Source: Cedecea sp000277545 (GTDB lineage Bacteria; Pseudomonadota; Gammaproteobacteria; Enterobacterales; Enterobacteriaceae). From it: a stretch of DNA of 64,000 nt. A program made the translations under genes and the position numbers. The notes under the pieces are model-generated. The model searched no databases and was not told the DNA's origin. It saw only the letters and a program-made list of their open reading frames with translations. Where the stretch lies: the NCBI GenBank assembly GCA_050847315.1, contig CP193791.1, one strand, 5' to 3'. Positions 35,047-43,956 of the stretch are shown piece after piece (the first letter of the stretch is position 1; the number at the start of each line of letters is the position of its first letter).

Positions 35047-36222
35047 ATGACAATGCATTTCAGGCCGGAAATTCGTGCGCTACAGCTGGCGCTTGCGGGT
35101 GCAGTGGTGCTGGCGATAGGTATGGGCTACGGGCGTTTTTCCTATACCGGCATTCTGCCAGTGATGCTGAAAGAAGGGCTGCTGTCGCTGCATCAGGGCA
35201 ACCTCGCCGCATCGGCTAACTACGCAGGTTATCTTATTGGTGCCTTACTGCTGGCGAAAGCTAAGCCTGCCGACGCGCGGCGGTTAAACATGGCCTCCGT
35301 CGGGTTAACCATTGGCTGCCTGCTTCTGCTGGCATGGACGAAATCGCCGTGGGCGGTGGTAGCGGTTCGGGGGATTGCCGGCCTACTGAGCGCCGTGTCG
35401 CTGATTGCGGCTTCACTGTGGCTTCTGCAGCACATGAAACACCATACCGGCGCGCCGGTGCTGTATGCCGGGGTTGGGCTGGGGATCTTCTTATCTGCGG
35501 AATTTATCGCGCTTGGTAAAGCTTATGGCTACACCAGTCAGCAAATCTGGCTGCTGTGCGGGATCGCTGCGCTGCTATTGTTTATGCTGGTTTATAAACT
35601 GCTGCTTAGCCCACCGGATTATCTGATCGACTACCAAAGGCAGGCTTCCAGTCAGCTTCAGGCGGCGGCAGAGAATGCTAAAGCGGCGTGGAAACTGCTG
35701 GCTATCTACGGCCTGGCGGGCTTCGGGTATATCATTACGGCCACCTATTTACCGCTTTTTCTTTCCGGGTCACTTAGTACGCTGGATCCGGTGCAGCTTT
35801 GGGCTATCTTTGGCCTGGCCGCGATACCGTCCTGTTTTGTCTGGCATCAAATCGTCTTGAAGTATGGTTATCGCCGCGCTTTTGCCGCCAATCTTCTGGT
35901 TCAGGCCGCGGGCGTAGTGCTTCCGGCCTTTAGCCACTCGCTGCTTTTTTGCCTGTTAAGCGCCGTGCTGGTGGGCTTTACGTTCACCGGCACGGTGACG
36001 ATAGCCTTACCGGAAGCCAGGAGGCTGGCGCATCTGGTACGCTTCAATATGATCGCGGCGATGACCGCTATTTACGGCATCGGGCAGATTGTTGGGCCGT
36101 TGGTTGCCGGGGAGCTGTACGGCTTAACGGGCAGTTTTAACGGATCGTTAGCCGCCGCCACCGGCGCATTGCTGCTGGCCGGCGGGCTGGTGCTAGCGGG
36201 GCGTTCAAAGGTTGCTGGCTGA
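35047..36222 (+). CDS. YbfB/YjiJ family MFS transporter
   Basis: About 391 residues with 12 membrane segments, matching the YbfB/YjiJ family by IGMGYGRFSYTGILPVMLKE near the N-terminus and a late PEARRLAHLVRFNMIAAMTA loop. I chose the ATG at 35047 preceded by AAGGTGAGGG; a GTG at 35038 is in frame. Substrate unknown. The last 18 bp overlap the convergent LysR gene. Confidence 0.85.
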   Translation: MTMHFRPEIRALQLALAGAVVLAIGMGYGRFSYTGILPVMLKEGLLSLHQGNLAASANYAGYLIGALLLAKAKPADARRLNMASVGLTIGCLLLLAWTKSPWAVVAVRGIAGLLSAVSLIAASLWLLQHMKHHTGAPVLYAGVGLGIFLSAEFIALGKAYGYTSQQIWLLCGIAALLLFMLVYKLLLSPPDYLIDYQRQASSQLQAAAENAKAAWKLLAIYGLAGFGYIITATYLPLFLSGSLSTLDPVQLWAIFGLAAIPSCFVWHQIVLKYGYRRAFAANLLVQAAGVVLPAFSHSLLFCLLSAVLVGFTFTGTVTIALPEARRLAHLVRFNMIAAMTAIYGIGQIVGPLVAGELYGLTGSFNGSLAAATGALLLAGGLVLAGRSKVAG

Positions 36223-37053
36223 GGCGAGAATCTGCTTCATCGCCTCAAGCGCGGTGGAGCCGTAGCCCTTACGCCAGACTAGCTGAGTGAGGGCTTCGGC
36301 CACAAACTGTTGTCGCGTTCCTTCCGGCAAAGCCAGCGTCGCCGCGACGCTTTCCGGGAGCACGCCGCTGCAGCGTCCTGCGGCAACGGAAGCGATCATC
36401 GAGTGATAAGAGCTGACGTCCTGCACTTCCACCAGAGTTTGTGCGTTGAGCAAAGCCTCACCGCGCGCCCGATAGGAACATCCGCGCGGAAAAGCGGCAA
36501 GGCGAGGATGATTGCCGCTGGCGGTTTCAGGCACGAGCAACACCAGGCGTTCGGTGAACACGTCCATGGACTCAAGATCTACGGGGCAGTGAACCTGTCC
36601 CCCGGCTTCCGGTAACAGGCTCACCAGCGCGCAGTCCAGTGAAGCGTGGCGAACCTGGTCCAGCAGCTGCTGCGTCGGCTGGGTGGTTAAGGTGAGGGCG
36701 ACATCAGGATACCGGTGGTGAAACTGCTGGAACACCGGCATCAGGCGGCTGACTGCGGTGGCTTCCATCGAGCCCATATTCAGTGCCCCTGCAGGCTTAC
36801 CCGGATGCAGCGCCTGTCGGGCCTCTTCCGCCAGGCTAAGTATTTTTTTGGTGTAGGACAGAAAACTTTCGCCTTCCGGCGACAGGATCATTTTCTTGCT
36901 GTCGCGCACGAACAACGCGACGCCAAGATCTTCTTCCAGTTGCTGAATGCGGGTGGTGATGTTCGACTGCACGCGGCCGAGCCTTTGGGCTGCTTTCGTC
37001 ACGCTTTGTTCTTCGGCAACGATTTTGAACATCTGCAGTGTGGTGTGGTTCAT
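36205..37053 (-). CDS. LysR family regulator, divergent from nitronate monooxygenase
   Basis: About 282 residues. HTH FKIVAEEQSVTKAAQRLGRV / QSNITTRIQQLEEDLGVALF; effector domain of ordinary length with RGCSYRARGEALL in the middle. I prefer the ATG at 37053 (GAGA site nine bases upstream), though ATG 37062 and TTG 37068 are in frame. It faces the nitronate monooxygenase gene across 91 bp, and it overlaps the MFS gene tail-to-tail, so either neighbour may be a target. Confidence 0.86.
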   Translation of the reverse strand: MNHTTLQMFKIVAEEQSVTKAAQRLGRVQSNITTRIQQLEEDLGVALFVRDSKKMILSPEGESFLSYTKKILSLAEEARQALHPGKPAGALNMGSMEATAVSRLMPVFQQFHHRYPDVALTLTTQPTQQLLDQVRHASLDCALVSLLPEAGGQVHCPVDLESMDVFTERLVLLVPETASGNHPRLAAFPRGCSYRARGEALLNAQTLVEVQDVSSYHSMIASVAAGRCSGVLPESVAATLALPEGTRQQFVAEALTQLVWRKGYGSTALEAMKQILASASNL

Positions 37054-37144
37054 GTTTTTCATTCTCAATATGATAATGATCTTGATCCTAACATCTTCAA
37101 ATAAGATGTTAAGCCCTCAATCTCTCATTTCCTGAGGTAGCGCC

Positions 37145-38200
37145 ATGTTTCGTAGCCTTTCCCAACTGCTCGCGATAGACCATCCCATCATACAGGCCCC
37201 TATGGCGGGCGTCTCCACCCCGGAACTGGCGGCGGCGGTCAGCAATGCCGGTGGCCTTGGTTCGCTGGGTATTGGCGCGAGCGACGTCGTGCAGGCCAGG
37301 ACAGCCATCCTGAAAACGCAGGCCTTAACCTCGCGCCCGTTCAGCGTGAATCTGTTTTGCCATCAGCCTGCCAAACGGGATGAGGCGCTGGAACGCGCAT
37401 GGATTGAAAGCCTGCGCCCGCTGTTCGCTGAGTTTGGCGGCAGGCCGCCGGAAGTGCTCAGCGAAATTTATCAAAGCTTTATTGGCCACGAAGCGATGCT
37501 GGAGATGCTGCTGGAGACGGCTCCGGCCGCGGTCAGCTTCCATTTTGGCGTGCCCGATCGCGACGTTGTTCAGGCCTTCCGTGACAAAGGAATTGTGACG
37601 CTTGCCACCGCCACCCGGCCCGAAGAGGCTTTGCTGATCCAGGCGAACGGCGTGGATGTCATTGTGGCGCAGGGCTTTGAAGCGGGCGGGCATCGCGGGA
37701 TGTTCGACGATAAAGCTCACGATACGCAGCTCAGCACCTTTGCGCTTGTGCAACTGCTGAAAAAACAGGTGGATTTGCCGGTTGTTGCCGCCGGCGGAAT
37801 TATGGACGGAGCCGGTATTCACGCCATGCTAAGCGTGGGGGCGGACGCGGTACAGCTGGGGACCGCGTTTCTGCTTTGCCCAGAGTCCGCCGCCGATGAT
37901 GGCTACCGGCAGCGGCTGAAATCCAGCCGATTACACCAGACGGAAATGACCCACGCTATCTCAGGCAGGGCAGCCAGAAGCCTGGAGAACGATTACTGCC
38001 ACCACGGGCGAATCGTCGGCCAGCATGCCGTCCCGGCTTATCCGGTGGCCTACGATATTGGTAAAGCGCTTGCCGGCCTTGCAAAAAGCCACGGTCACCA
38101 GGGCTACAGCGCGCACTGGGCCGGACAGGGCGTGAACCTGATCCGCGAAATGCCCGCCGCTGAATTACTGCAAACGCTGGTGCGCGAAGCCGGGTTGTGA
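37145..38200 (+). CDS. Nitronate monooxygenase (2-nitropropane dioxygenase-like)
   Basis: 351-residue FMN-dependent TIM-barrel enzyme that oxidises alkyl nitronates such as propionate-3-nitronate. Signature segments: HPIIQAPMAGVSTPELAAAV at the N-terminus, the region VIVAQGFEAGGHRGMF (conserved His for the class I type), VVAAGGIMDGAGIHAMLSVG and ADAVQLGTAFLLCPES for FMN phosphate binding. Cytoplasmic, no signal. Its divergent LysR neighbour is the probable regulator, perhaps responding to nitro compounds. Confidence 0.9.
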   Translation: MFRSLSQLLAIDHPIIQAPMAGVSTPELAAAVSNAGGLGSLGIGASDVVQARTAILKTQALTSRPFSVNLFCHQPAKRDEALERAWIESLRPLFAEFGGRPPEVLSEIYQSFIGHEAMLEMLLETAPAAVSFHFGVPDRDVVQAFRDKGIVTLATATRPEEALLIQANGVDVIVAQGFEAGGHRGMFDDKAHDTQLSTFALVQLLKKQVDLPVVAAGGIMDGAGIHAMLSVGADAVQLGTAFLLCPESAADDGYRQRLKSSRLHQTEMTHAISGRAARSLENDYCHHGRIVGQHAVPAYPVAYDIGKALAGLAKSHGHQGYSAHWAGQGVNLIREMPAAELLQTLVREAGL

Positions 38201-38206
38201 AACAGG

Positions 38207-39093
38207 TTACTTCAACAACGCCATTAAAATCGCGGCCACGTGCTGCAGGGCCACATCCTGGCTTCGGCGTTTGTGCCAGGCCAGGTGCAGTGAAAATCCC
38301 GGCAGTTCTACGGGGCAGAGAAGGCGACGAGCCCTTCAGTAAAAGGTATGACCCGGGAAGGCAGCAGGGCCAGCATATCCGAGGCCGCCAGCAACTGCGG
38401 CACCATCTGGAAATTCGGCAATACCAGCCCGACGCGGCGGCGTAATCCCAACCTTGAGAGTTCCACATCCACCGGTGTGACGCTTTCCCCTTTCCCGGAG
38501 GTGATAATGTGCGGCCAGGCGAGCCAGCGCTCAAGGCTAACCCCGGATGCGGCAGGATGTCCCTCACGCATCGCCACGACATAGTGCTCGTCCATCAACA
38601 GTTCGCTGTGAATGTCCGCGGCAGGCTGAGGAAAGACCGAAATAGCGATATCCGTGGTGCCGTTAAGCAACTCTGTTTCAGCCTGTTCCGCGCCAGCCCA
38701 GCCCTGAACGATGGGGTCAATCCCCGGGGCCGACTGCTGAAGTTTTTGCATCAACGGCACCAGCACGAACAGCGCCGGGAAATCCGCCATGGTTATCCGC
38801 AGTTGCTGCTTAATTTGATGCAGGGGAATCACCGGCGGGTCGATAAGTTCAGTAATGCCGCCCAGCACGGATTTCAGCGGGGCACGAAGAGACTGAGCAA
38901 GGGGCGTCAGCCGCATGGTGCCTCTACCACGCTCCAGCAGTTCGTCGTGAAAAAGATCGCGACAGCGGGCGAGGGCTGCAGAGGTGGCAGATTGCGACAG
39001 GCAAAGTCTGTCGGCGGCACGGGTGACGTGCGCCTCGTCGAGCAGGGCGTCCAGCACCACCAGAAGGTTGAGATCAAGCGTTCTTAAATTCAT
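38207..39093 (-). pseudogene. LysR family regulator with C-terminal frameshift
   Basis: The reading frame from ATG 39093 gives 261 residues and stops at about 38308, where a normal LysR would continue. It has an intact HTH (DLNLLVVLDALLDEAHVTRA, QSATSAALARCRDLFHDELL). Just before the stop the frame reads FSAP; one base later the other frame continues VELPGFSLHLAWHKRRSQDV and then ALQHVAAILMALLK to a stop at 38207. Restoring one base near 38307 would give a typical 295-residue regulator. It is either a recent 1-bp deletion or a sequencing error. Divergent from the reductase at 39182. Confidence 0.85.
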
Positions 39094-39181
39094 ACAACAG
39101 ATAATAGATTATCTTGATTATCTGTTGGAGTAATTTTCTGGGCCTCGCCATTATCGTCTCATCAACCCAAGGAGACGCCCC

Positions 39182-39736
39182 GTGAACAAAACCCTGATTT
39201 TACTTTTCCATCCGGATTTGTCCCGTTCCAGCGCCAACGCCGCGCTGGCGCAAGAAGTTGCAAAACTTGAACACGTTGAAGTGGTCGATGTCCAGGCGCT
39301 TTATCCTGACGGGATCGACATTTACCGCGACGGCGAGCGCGAAGCGGCCCGGCTACTTGCCGCCGACCGCATTGTGCTGCAGTTCCCGATCCACTGGTAC
39401 TCCATGCCAGCCATTATGCGCCAGTGGCAGGACGCGGTGCTGACCCGGATGTTCTACCTGCATTACGAGGAGGAGGGGCGAAAGCTGGAAGGAACGCCGC
39501 TGTATGTGGCGGTCACCGCCGGTAACGTGGAGGAAGCTTATCGTCCCGGAGGCCGTAATCTTTTTACCCTCGAATCTCTGTTAGCCCCCCTTCGGGCCAC
39601 GGCAAATCGCTGCGGCCTGACCTGGCATACCCCGTTTGTGGTCTACACTGCCGATAAGCTCGATGCTGCGGGGCTGAAAACGAAGGCAGAAGCGTATGCG
39701 CAGGCGCTTACCCGGTGGCGTGAAAATAAATTTTGA
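39182..39736 (+). CDS. NAD(P)H-dependent oxidoreductase (flavodoxin-fold quinone reductase)
   Basis: 184 residues of the MdaB/KefG/YwrO-like flavodoxin_2 family: FHPDLSRSSANAALAQEVAK (FMN phosphate loop region), ADRIVLQFPIHWYSMPAIMR (typical F-P-x-x-W-Y) and a TAGNVEEAYRPGGRNLFTLE loop. Cytoplasmic flavoprotein that reduces quinones or related electrophiles. The divergent LysR relative (frameshifted) lies 88 bp away and would be the regulator. The end leads after 80 bp into the membrane-protein/sigma pair. Confidence 0.87.
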   Translation: MNKTLILLFHPDLSRSSANAALAQEVAKLEHVEVVDVQALYPDGIDIYRDGEREAARLLAADRIVLQFPIHWYSMPAIMRQWQDAVLTRMFYLHYEEEGRKLEGTPLYVAVTAGNVEEAYRPGGRNLFTLESLLAPLRATANRCGLTWHTPFVVYTADKLDAAGLKTKAEAYAQALTRWRENKF

Positions 39737-39815
39737 ATTTTTTAGCAATATTTCTCGCGCTGATTCGTCTACCTCATCACAAGTGATTAGCCGTGACTTT
39801 ACTGAGGTAAACATA

Positions 39816-40286
39816 ATGAGAGATTTTGATATGCACCGACATGAACACCGCCGCCGTGGATTCTGTGGCCACCGCATGGGTAAGCCGATTTTGCTCTGCG
39901 TGGCATTGTTTGTCGCACTCGGCCTGATCGTGATGACGCTGTGGAATGCGGTGCTGCCTGGCCTGCTGGGCGTGAAAGAGATTGGCTTCTGGCAATCTTT
40001 AGGCCTGCTGGTGTTGTGCCGCATTCTGTTCGGCGGCCTGGGCTTCCGCCCGGGCATGTTTGGCAAAGCCCGTCGCCGCATGCACGAACGCTGGATGCAA
40101 ATGACGCCGGAGCAGCGCGAAGAGTTTATGCAGCATCGCCGCGAGAAATTTGGCTTTGGTCACCGCGACCGCTGCGGCTGGCATTCCCGCTGGGATGAGA
40201 AAATGGATCCACATCCTCAGCCTCAGCCGCCGGTGCAGCCAGTCCAGCCAGATGAAAACAGCGCTAAAAAACCGGACGCTGAGTGA
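39816..40286 (+). CDS. His-rich membrane protein linked to ECF sigma factor
   Basis: 156 residues. A basic, His-rich N-terminus (MHRHEHRRRGFCGHRMG) is followed by two membrane segments (ILLCVALFVALGLIVMTLWN; FWQSLGLLVLCRILFGGLGF), then a cytoplasmic or periplasmic tail with MTPEQREEFMQHRREKFG, reminiscent of the LTxxQ motif of Spy/CpxP proteins, and a proline/glutamine-rich end. The start ATG 39816 has a GAGG site; the frame is open to 39696. It lies 5 bp before the sigma factor gene, so it may be the sigma factor's membrane-bound partner. Not recognised by name. Confidence 0.7.
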   Translation: MRDFDMHRHEHRRRGFCGHRMGKPILLCVALFVALGLIVMTLWNAVLPGLLGVKEIGFWQSLGLLVLCRILFGGLGFRPGMFGKARRRMHERWMQMTPEQREEFMQHRREKFGFGHRDRCGWHSRWDEKMDPHPQPQPPVQPVQPDENSAKKPDAE

Positions 40287-40291
40287 CGACG

Positions 40292-40852
40292 ATGAAAGCC
40301 GGAATAGTGGGGGAATCTCTGCTGATGGCAGCGCTGGCCGGCTGCCGCACCCGACTGAAAGCGTTTATTCGCGGGAGAACCGCCGGGCGTGAAGACGCCG
40401 ACGATATTCTGCAGGAAGTCAGCTACCAGCTTATGAAGGTTGAACAGCCGGTGGAGAACGTCGCCGCCTGGCTGTTCCGCGCCGCCCGAAATGAAATGAC
40501 CGACCGGGCAAGGAAAAAACGCGAGCTGCCTTTGGCGAGCTGGTTTGGCGGAGATGAAGAGGAAGATTACCCGGAAGATGAGCTGGCCGAAACGCTGTTC
40601 GGGATCCCGCAAACGCCGGAGGACGAGTACCTGAAGCAACTGCTGTGGGAGGAGCTGGAGACGGCCCTGTCGGAGCTGCCAGCGTCGCAGCGTGAGGTGT
40701 TTATCAAAACCGAGCTGCAAGACTATAGCGTGAAGGAACTGGCGGCAGAGAGCGGCGACACCGTGCAGGCGCTACTCTCCCGCAAACACAAAGCCGTTCT
40801 GTATCTGCGCACCCGGCTGCGCAATGTGTATGACGACCTGGCTGGTCAGTAA
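40292..40852 (+). CDS. ECF RNA polymerase sigma factor
   Basis: About 186 residues. Sigma region 2 is in REDADDILQEVSYQLMKVEQ and AAWLFRAARNEMTDRARKKR; region 4 is ALSELPASQREVFIKTELQD, YSVKELAAESGDTVQALLSR and KHKAVLYLRTRL. A long acidic linker joins them (GGDEEEDYPEDELAETLFG). Start is ATG 40292 or the GTG at 40283, which would overlap the preceding stop by 4 bp. It is followed by a strong terminator. It would redirect RNA polymerase to an unknown small regulon; the His-rich membrane protein upstream is the candidate sensor or anti-sigma. Confidence 0.83.
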   Translation: MKAGIVGESLLMAALAGCRTRLKAFIRGRTAGREDADDILQEVSYQLMKVEQPVENVAAWLFRAARNEMTDRARKKRELPLASWFGGDEEEDYPEDELAETLFGIPQTPEDEYLKQLLWEELETALSELPASQREVFIKTELQDYSVKELAAESGDTVQALLSRKHKAVLYLRTRLRNVYDDLAGQ

Positions 40853-40860
40853 GACAGCCC

Positions 40861-40896
40861 CCGGATCTGCCCAGGGAAGGGCGATCCGGTTTTTTT
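40861..40896 (+). terminator. Rho-independent terminator after sigma gene
   Basis: CCGGATC pairs with GATCCGG, enclosing a GCCC/GGGC inner stem, followed by a run of seven T. Confidence 0.9.
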
Positions 40897-40902
40897 AGCC
40901 TA

Positions 40903-42264
40903 TCATTCCCCCCAACGCTCCTTGATGTAATTCACCGCCTGCTGGGTTTGGGGCTGGTTAAGATAATTTTCCCGGAACAAAATGGTGCCGTTAATTTGCG
41001 GCACGGCGTCGTTCAAATCGAGCTGCTTTTTCAGCTCCGGCACGCCGCCGCTCACCGTCCAGTCTGGCTCATTCTTCGAAGGTTCCCCGACTTTATACAG
41101 CGCAATCCCAATATAAAGACGCGTGTGAGTGGGCTTCACTACGTTAGCCCACCAGTTTGCCAGCACGTCGTAGCGGGCGGCACTGCGGGAGAAAGGCCAA
41201 TAAATCTGCGGGGCAATATAGTCCAGCAGGCCTTTTTGTACCCAGAGACGCGTGTCGGCATAGGACTCGTCATAGGCTGCTGCGCCGCGCGTTTCAGACC
41301 CGGCCGGATCGTGGGAGATGTTGCGCCAGACGCCCGCCGGACTCACGCCAAACTCAACGCCGGGCTTAAGCTGTTTGATGGTGCGTGCGACTTGCTCGAT
41401 AAGTTGCTCAGTATTGTGCCGCCGCCAGTCGGCTTTGGACGCGTAGCCCTGGCCGTAGGTTCTGTAAGTCTGGCTGTCGTTGAGCGTAGAGCCCGGTGAT
41501 TCGGTATAGAAGTAATCATCAAACTGCACGCCGTCGATGGCGTAGTTTGAAACAACTTCGGCGACGATGCTGGTTATCCAGTCGCGCACTTCCGGGATGC
41601 CGGGATCAAGCACGAAGCGGTCGCCGGACGTTTTTATCCAGTCGCGATGTAACACATAAACGCTGGCGGGCTGCAGAGAAAGCGTGCGGTTCAGGGCGGC
41701 AACTGTGCCTGGCGTGATGTTGGTAGAAACCCGGTAGGGGTTAAACCAGGCGTGTACCTTCATGCCGCGTTTATGCGCCTCATCGAGCATAAACTGCAGC
41801 GGATCGTAGCCAGGATCTTCGCCAATTGTTCCCGTCAGCATATCTGACCACGGCAAAATCTTCGAAGGCCACAGGGCGGTGGCGTCGGGTTTCACCTGGA
41901 AAAATACCGTGTTGATGCCCAATGACTTCAGCTTATCCAGCTTGTCTTTTAACGCCTGCTGCTGCTGGCTGATGCGCACGGCGGCGCTGCTGCCGTTAAC
42001 GGATGAAACCGGCGGCCAGTCCAGACGGGAAACCGTTGCCAGCCAGACGCCACGCATCGGCTCATGATCTTGTGAAGGGGTCGTCACATTCGGCTTAGTG
42101 CCCGGCAAGGGCGTGACGAGAGAAACCGGCGGTTTAGAGGCGCAGCTCGCCAGAAGCAGCGCGGCGGCAAGTATCGCGCCAGGTTTTTTGCCCCTGGCGG
42201 CAGAGAAGAAGCGGCTTGAAGTGGCGATGATGTGCTCCAGATTTTGCCAGTCGGTGAACAACAA
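40903..42264 (-). CDS. digH: Peptidoglycan glycosyl hydrolase DigH (YddW), lipoprotein
   Basis: Outer-membrane lipoprotein glycosyl hydrolase of the GHL10 type; E. coli DigH acts on denuded peptidoglycan at the division site. Residues from PMRGVWLATVSRLDWPPVSS onward match E. coli DigH nearly throughout as I recall it, including MKVHAWFNPYRVS, YAIDGVQFDDYFYTESPGS and YIAPQIYWPFSRSAARYDVL. The lipobox is in LLLASC. The usable start is odd: only a TTG at 42264 opens the frame, whereas an ATG at 42268 is in another frame. An alternative start or a frameshift near the N-terminus is therefore possible. Divergent from leuC-like gene; convergent with sigma gene. Confidence 0.9.
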   Translation of the reverse strand: MLFTDWQNLEHIIATSSRFFSAARGKKPGAILAAALLLASCASKPPVSLVTPLPGTKPNVTTPSQDHEPMRGVWLATVSRLDWPPVSSVNGSSAAVRISQQQQALKDKLDKLKSLGINTVFFQVKPDATALWPSKILPWSDMLTGTIGEDPGYDPLQFMLDEAHKRGMKVHAWFNPYRVSTNITPGTVAALNRTLSLQPASVYVLHRDWIKTSGDRFVLDPGIPEVRDWITSIVAEVVSNYAIDGVQFDDYFYTESPGSTLNDSQTYRTYGQGYASKADWRRHNTEQLIEQVARTIKQLKPGVEFGVSPAGVWRNISHDPAGSETRGAAAYDESYADTRLWVQKGLLDYIAPQIYWPFSRSAARYDVLANWWANVVKPTHTRLYIGIALYKVGEPSKNEPDWTVSGGVPELKKQLDLNDAVPQINGTILFRENYLNQPQTQQAVNYIKERWGE

Positions 42265-42370
42265 GCATTTTCATACTATTCGACATCAAGTCAATCTCTA
42301 ACGCCGTGAAGTAAAGCAGATGCGGACTAACCTTGCTTACGATCAAAATCCTTATTTATCATCACAATAA

Positions 42371-42393
42371 ATAAAACACATTTCGTGTTTTAT
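42371..42393. promoter_or_regulatory. Inverted repeat upstream of leuC-like operon
   Basis: ATAAAACAC-ATTTC-GTGTTTTAT, a 9-bp stem around 5 nt, lying about 140 bp before the leuC-like gene in the spacer to digH. It may be an operator for the operon's LysR or a cruciform. Role unknown. Confidence 0.35.
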
Positions 42394-42531
42394 CCTATTA
42401 CGCTTGTGCATCATGCCTTTACTGACAGCCTAATCACCCGGTTGCTACTATCCCTGTAGAAATTGTTCATTTTTTATCTGCGTGCCAGCACGCCGTTATT
42501 TTATGCTGTGAGAGCAACAAGGTGACCCGTC

Positions 42532-43956
42532 ATGAAGCCTAAAACGCTGTACGATAAAATCATCGATAGCCACGTCATCCGCCCTCTGGACGACCAGGGC
42601 AATGTCCTGCTGTATATCGACCGTTCCATCCTCAACGAATACACCAGCCCGCAGGCATTTAGCGGCCTGCGTGACGCCAACCGCAAGGTCTGGCAGCCAA
42701 ACAGTATCCTGCTCAACGTGGACCACGTTAACCCGACCCGGCCAGAGCGTACGCCAGAAATGACCGATCCGGGCGGCGAGCTGCAGGTTCGCTACTTTGA
42801 GTCCAACAGCCGTGATTTTGGCCTTGAGCTGTTCGACGTAATGGATCCACGCCAGGGCATTGAACACGTCGTCGCCCATGAACAGGGGATCGTGCTGCCG
42901 GGCATGGTGATTGCCGCAGGGGATAGCCATACCACCACTTACGGCGCGTTTGGCGCGTTTGGATTCGGCATCGGTACCTCTGAAATTGAGCATATGCTGG
43001 CGACGCAGACGTTAGCTTATAAAAAGCTAAAAACGCTGCGCGTGACGGTTAACGGTGAGCTGCCGTTTGCCGCGACGGCAAAAGATATTGTCATGCTGCT
43101 GATCGCTGAAATTGGTGCCGACGGTGCGACCGGTTTTGCTATCGAGTTCTGCGGCAGCGCCATTGATGCGCTTAGCGTGGAAGGGCGGATGACCATCTGT
43201 AATATGGCGGTCGAAGCCGGAGCACGGGGTGCTTTTATGGCACCTGATGAAAAAGTTTATGCCTACATCAAACCGGCACCGCGTGTACCTAAAGGCGAGA
43301 TGTGGGAACAGGCGCTGAAATACTGGCGAACGCTCTACAGCGATGCTGACGCGGTGTTTGATAAAGAAGTTGTGCTCGACTGCGCCAACTTAACGCCTCG
43401 TGTGACGTGGGGTACCAGCCCGGACCAGGGCGGCGGCATCACTGAATATGTGCCCGATCCTGCCAGTGAATCTAATGCGGCCAAACGTCGTGACATTGAA
43501 AATGCGCTGAGATACATGGGACTCACGCCAGGCACGCCGCTGAGCCAGATTCCGATTACCCATGCATTTATTGGCTCCTGCACCAACGGGCGAATTGAAG
43601 ATCTCAGGGCGGTTGCCGAGGTGCTGCGAGACAGAAAAATTGCGCCGGGCGTGAGGGGAATTATTGTGCCGGGCTCAACGCAGGTTCGCGCCCGTGCCGA
43701 GCAAGAAGGTTTAGCTCAAATCTTTATCGCCGCCGGGTTTGAATGGCGGCAGTCAGGCTGCTCCATGTGCCTGGCGATGAACGAAGATGTGCTGCAGCCG
43801 GGTGACCGCTGCGCCTCCAGCACCAACCGTAATTTCGCTGGCCGCCAGGGGGCCGGGGCCAGAACGCATTTAATGAGTCCAGCCATGGTCGCGGCGGCGG
43901 CAGTAGCTGGCCACCTCACCGATGTCCGTCCGTATTTACAGCAGGGGGAGGCGTAA
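42532..43956 (+). CDS. Isopropylmalate dehydratase large subunit-like (LeuC paralogue)
   Basis: 474-residue aconitase-family protein carrying a [4Fe-4S] cluster. Cluster ligands are Cys350 (IGSCTNGR), Cys410 and Cys413 (SGCSMCLAMN), spaced as in LeuC. GDSHTTTYGAFGAFGFGIGT matches the substrate/cluster loop. It forms the enzyme with the 204-residue small subunit that starts directly after its stop. No leuA or leuB is adjacent, and the operon continues with a dehalogenase-fold hydrolase and a LysR. It may therefore use a different 2-hydroxy diacid (citramalate- or dimethylmalate-like) rather than isopropylmalate. That substrate is inference. Confidence 0.82.
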   Translation: MKPKTLYDKIIDSHVIRPLDDQGNVLLYIDRSILNEYTSPQAFSGLRDANRKVWQPNSILLNVDHVNPTRPERTPEMTDPGGELQVRYFESNSRDFGLELFDVMDPRQGIEHVVAHEQGIVLPGMVIAAGDSHTTTYGAFGAFGFGIGTSEIEHMLATQTLAYKKLKTLRVTVNGELPFAATAKDIVMLLIAEIGADGATGFAIEFCGSAIDALSVEGRMTICNMAVEAGARGAFMAPDEKVYAYIKPAPRVPKGEMWEQALKYWRTLYSDADAVFDKEVVLDCANLTPRVTWGTSPDQGGGITEYVPDPASESNAAKRRDIENALRYMGLTPGTPLSQIPITHAFIGSCTNGRIEDLRAVAEVLRDRKIAPGVRGIIVPGSTQVRARAEQEGLAQIFIAAGFEWRQSGCSMCLAMNEDVLQPGDRCASSTNRNFAGRQGAGARTHLMSPAMVAAAAVAGHLTDVRPYLQQGEA

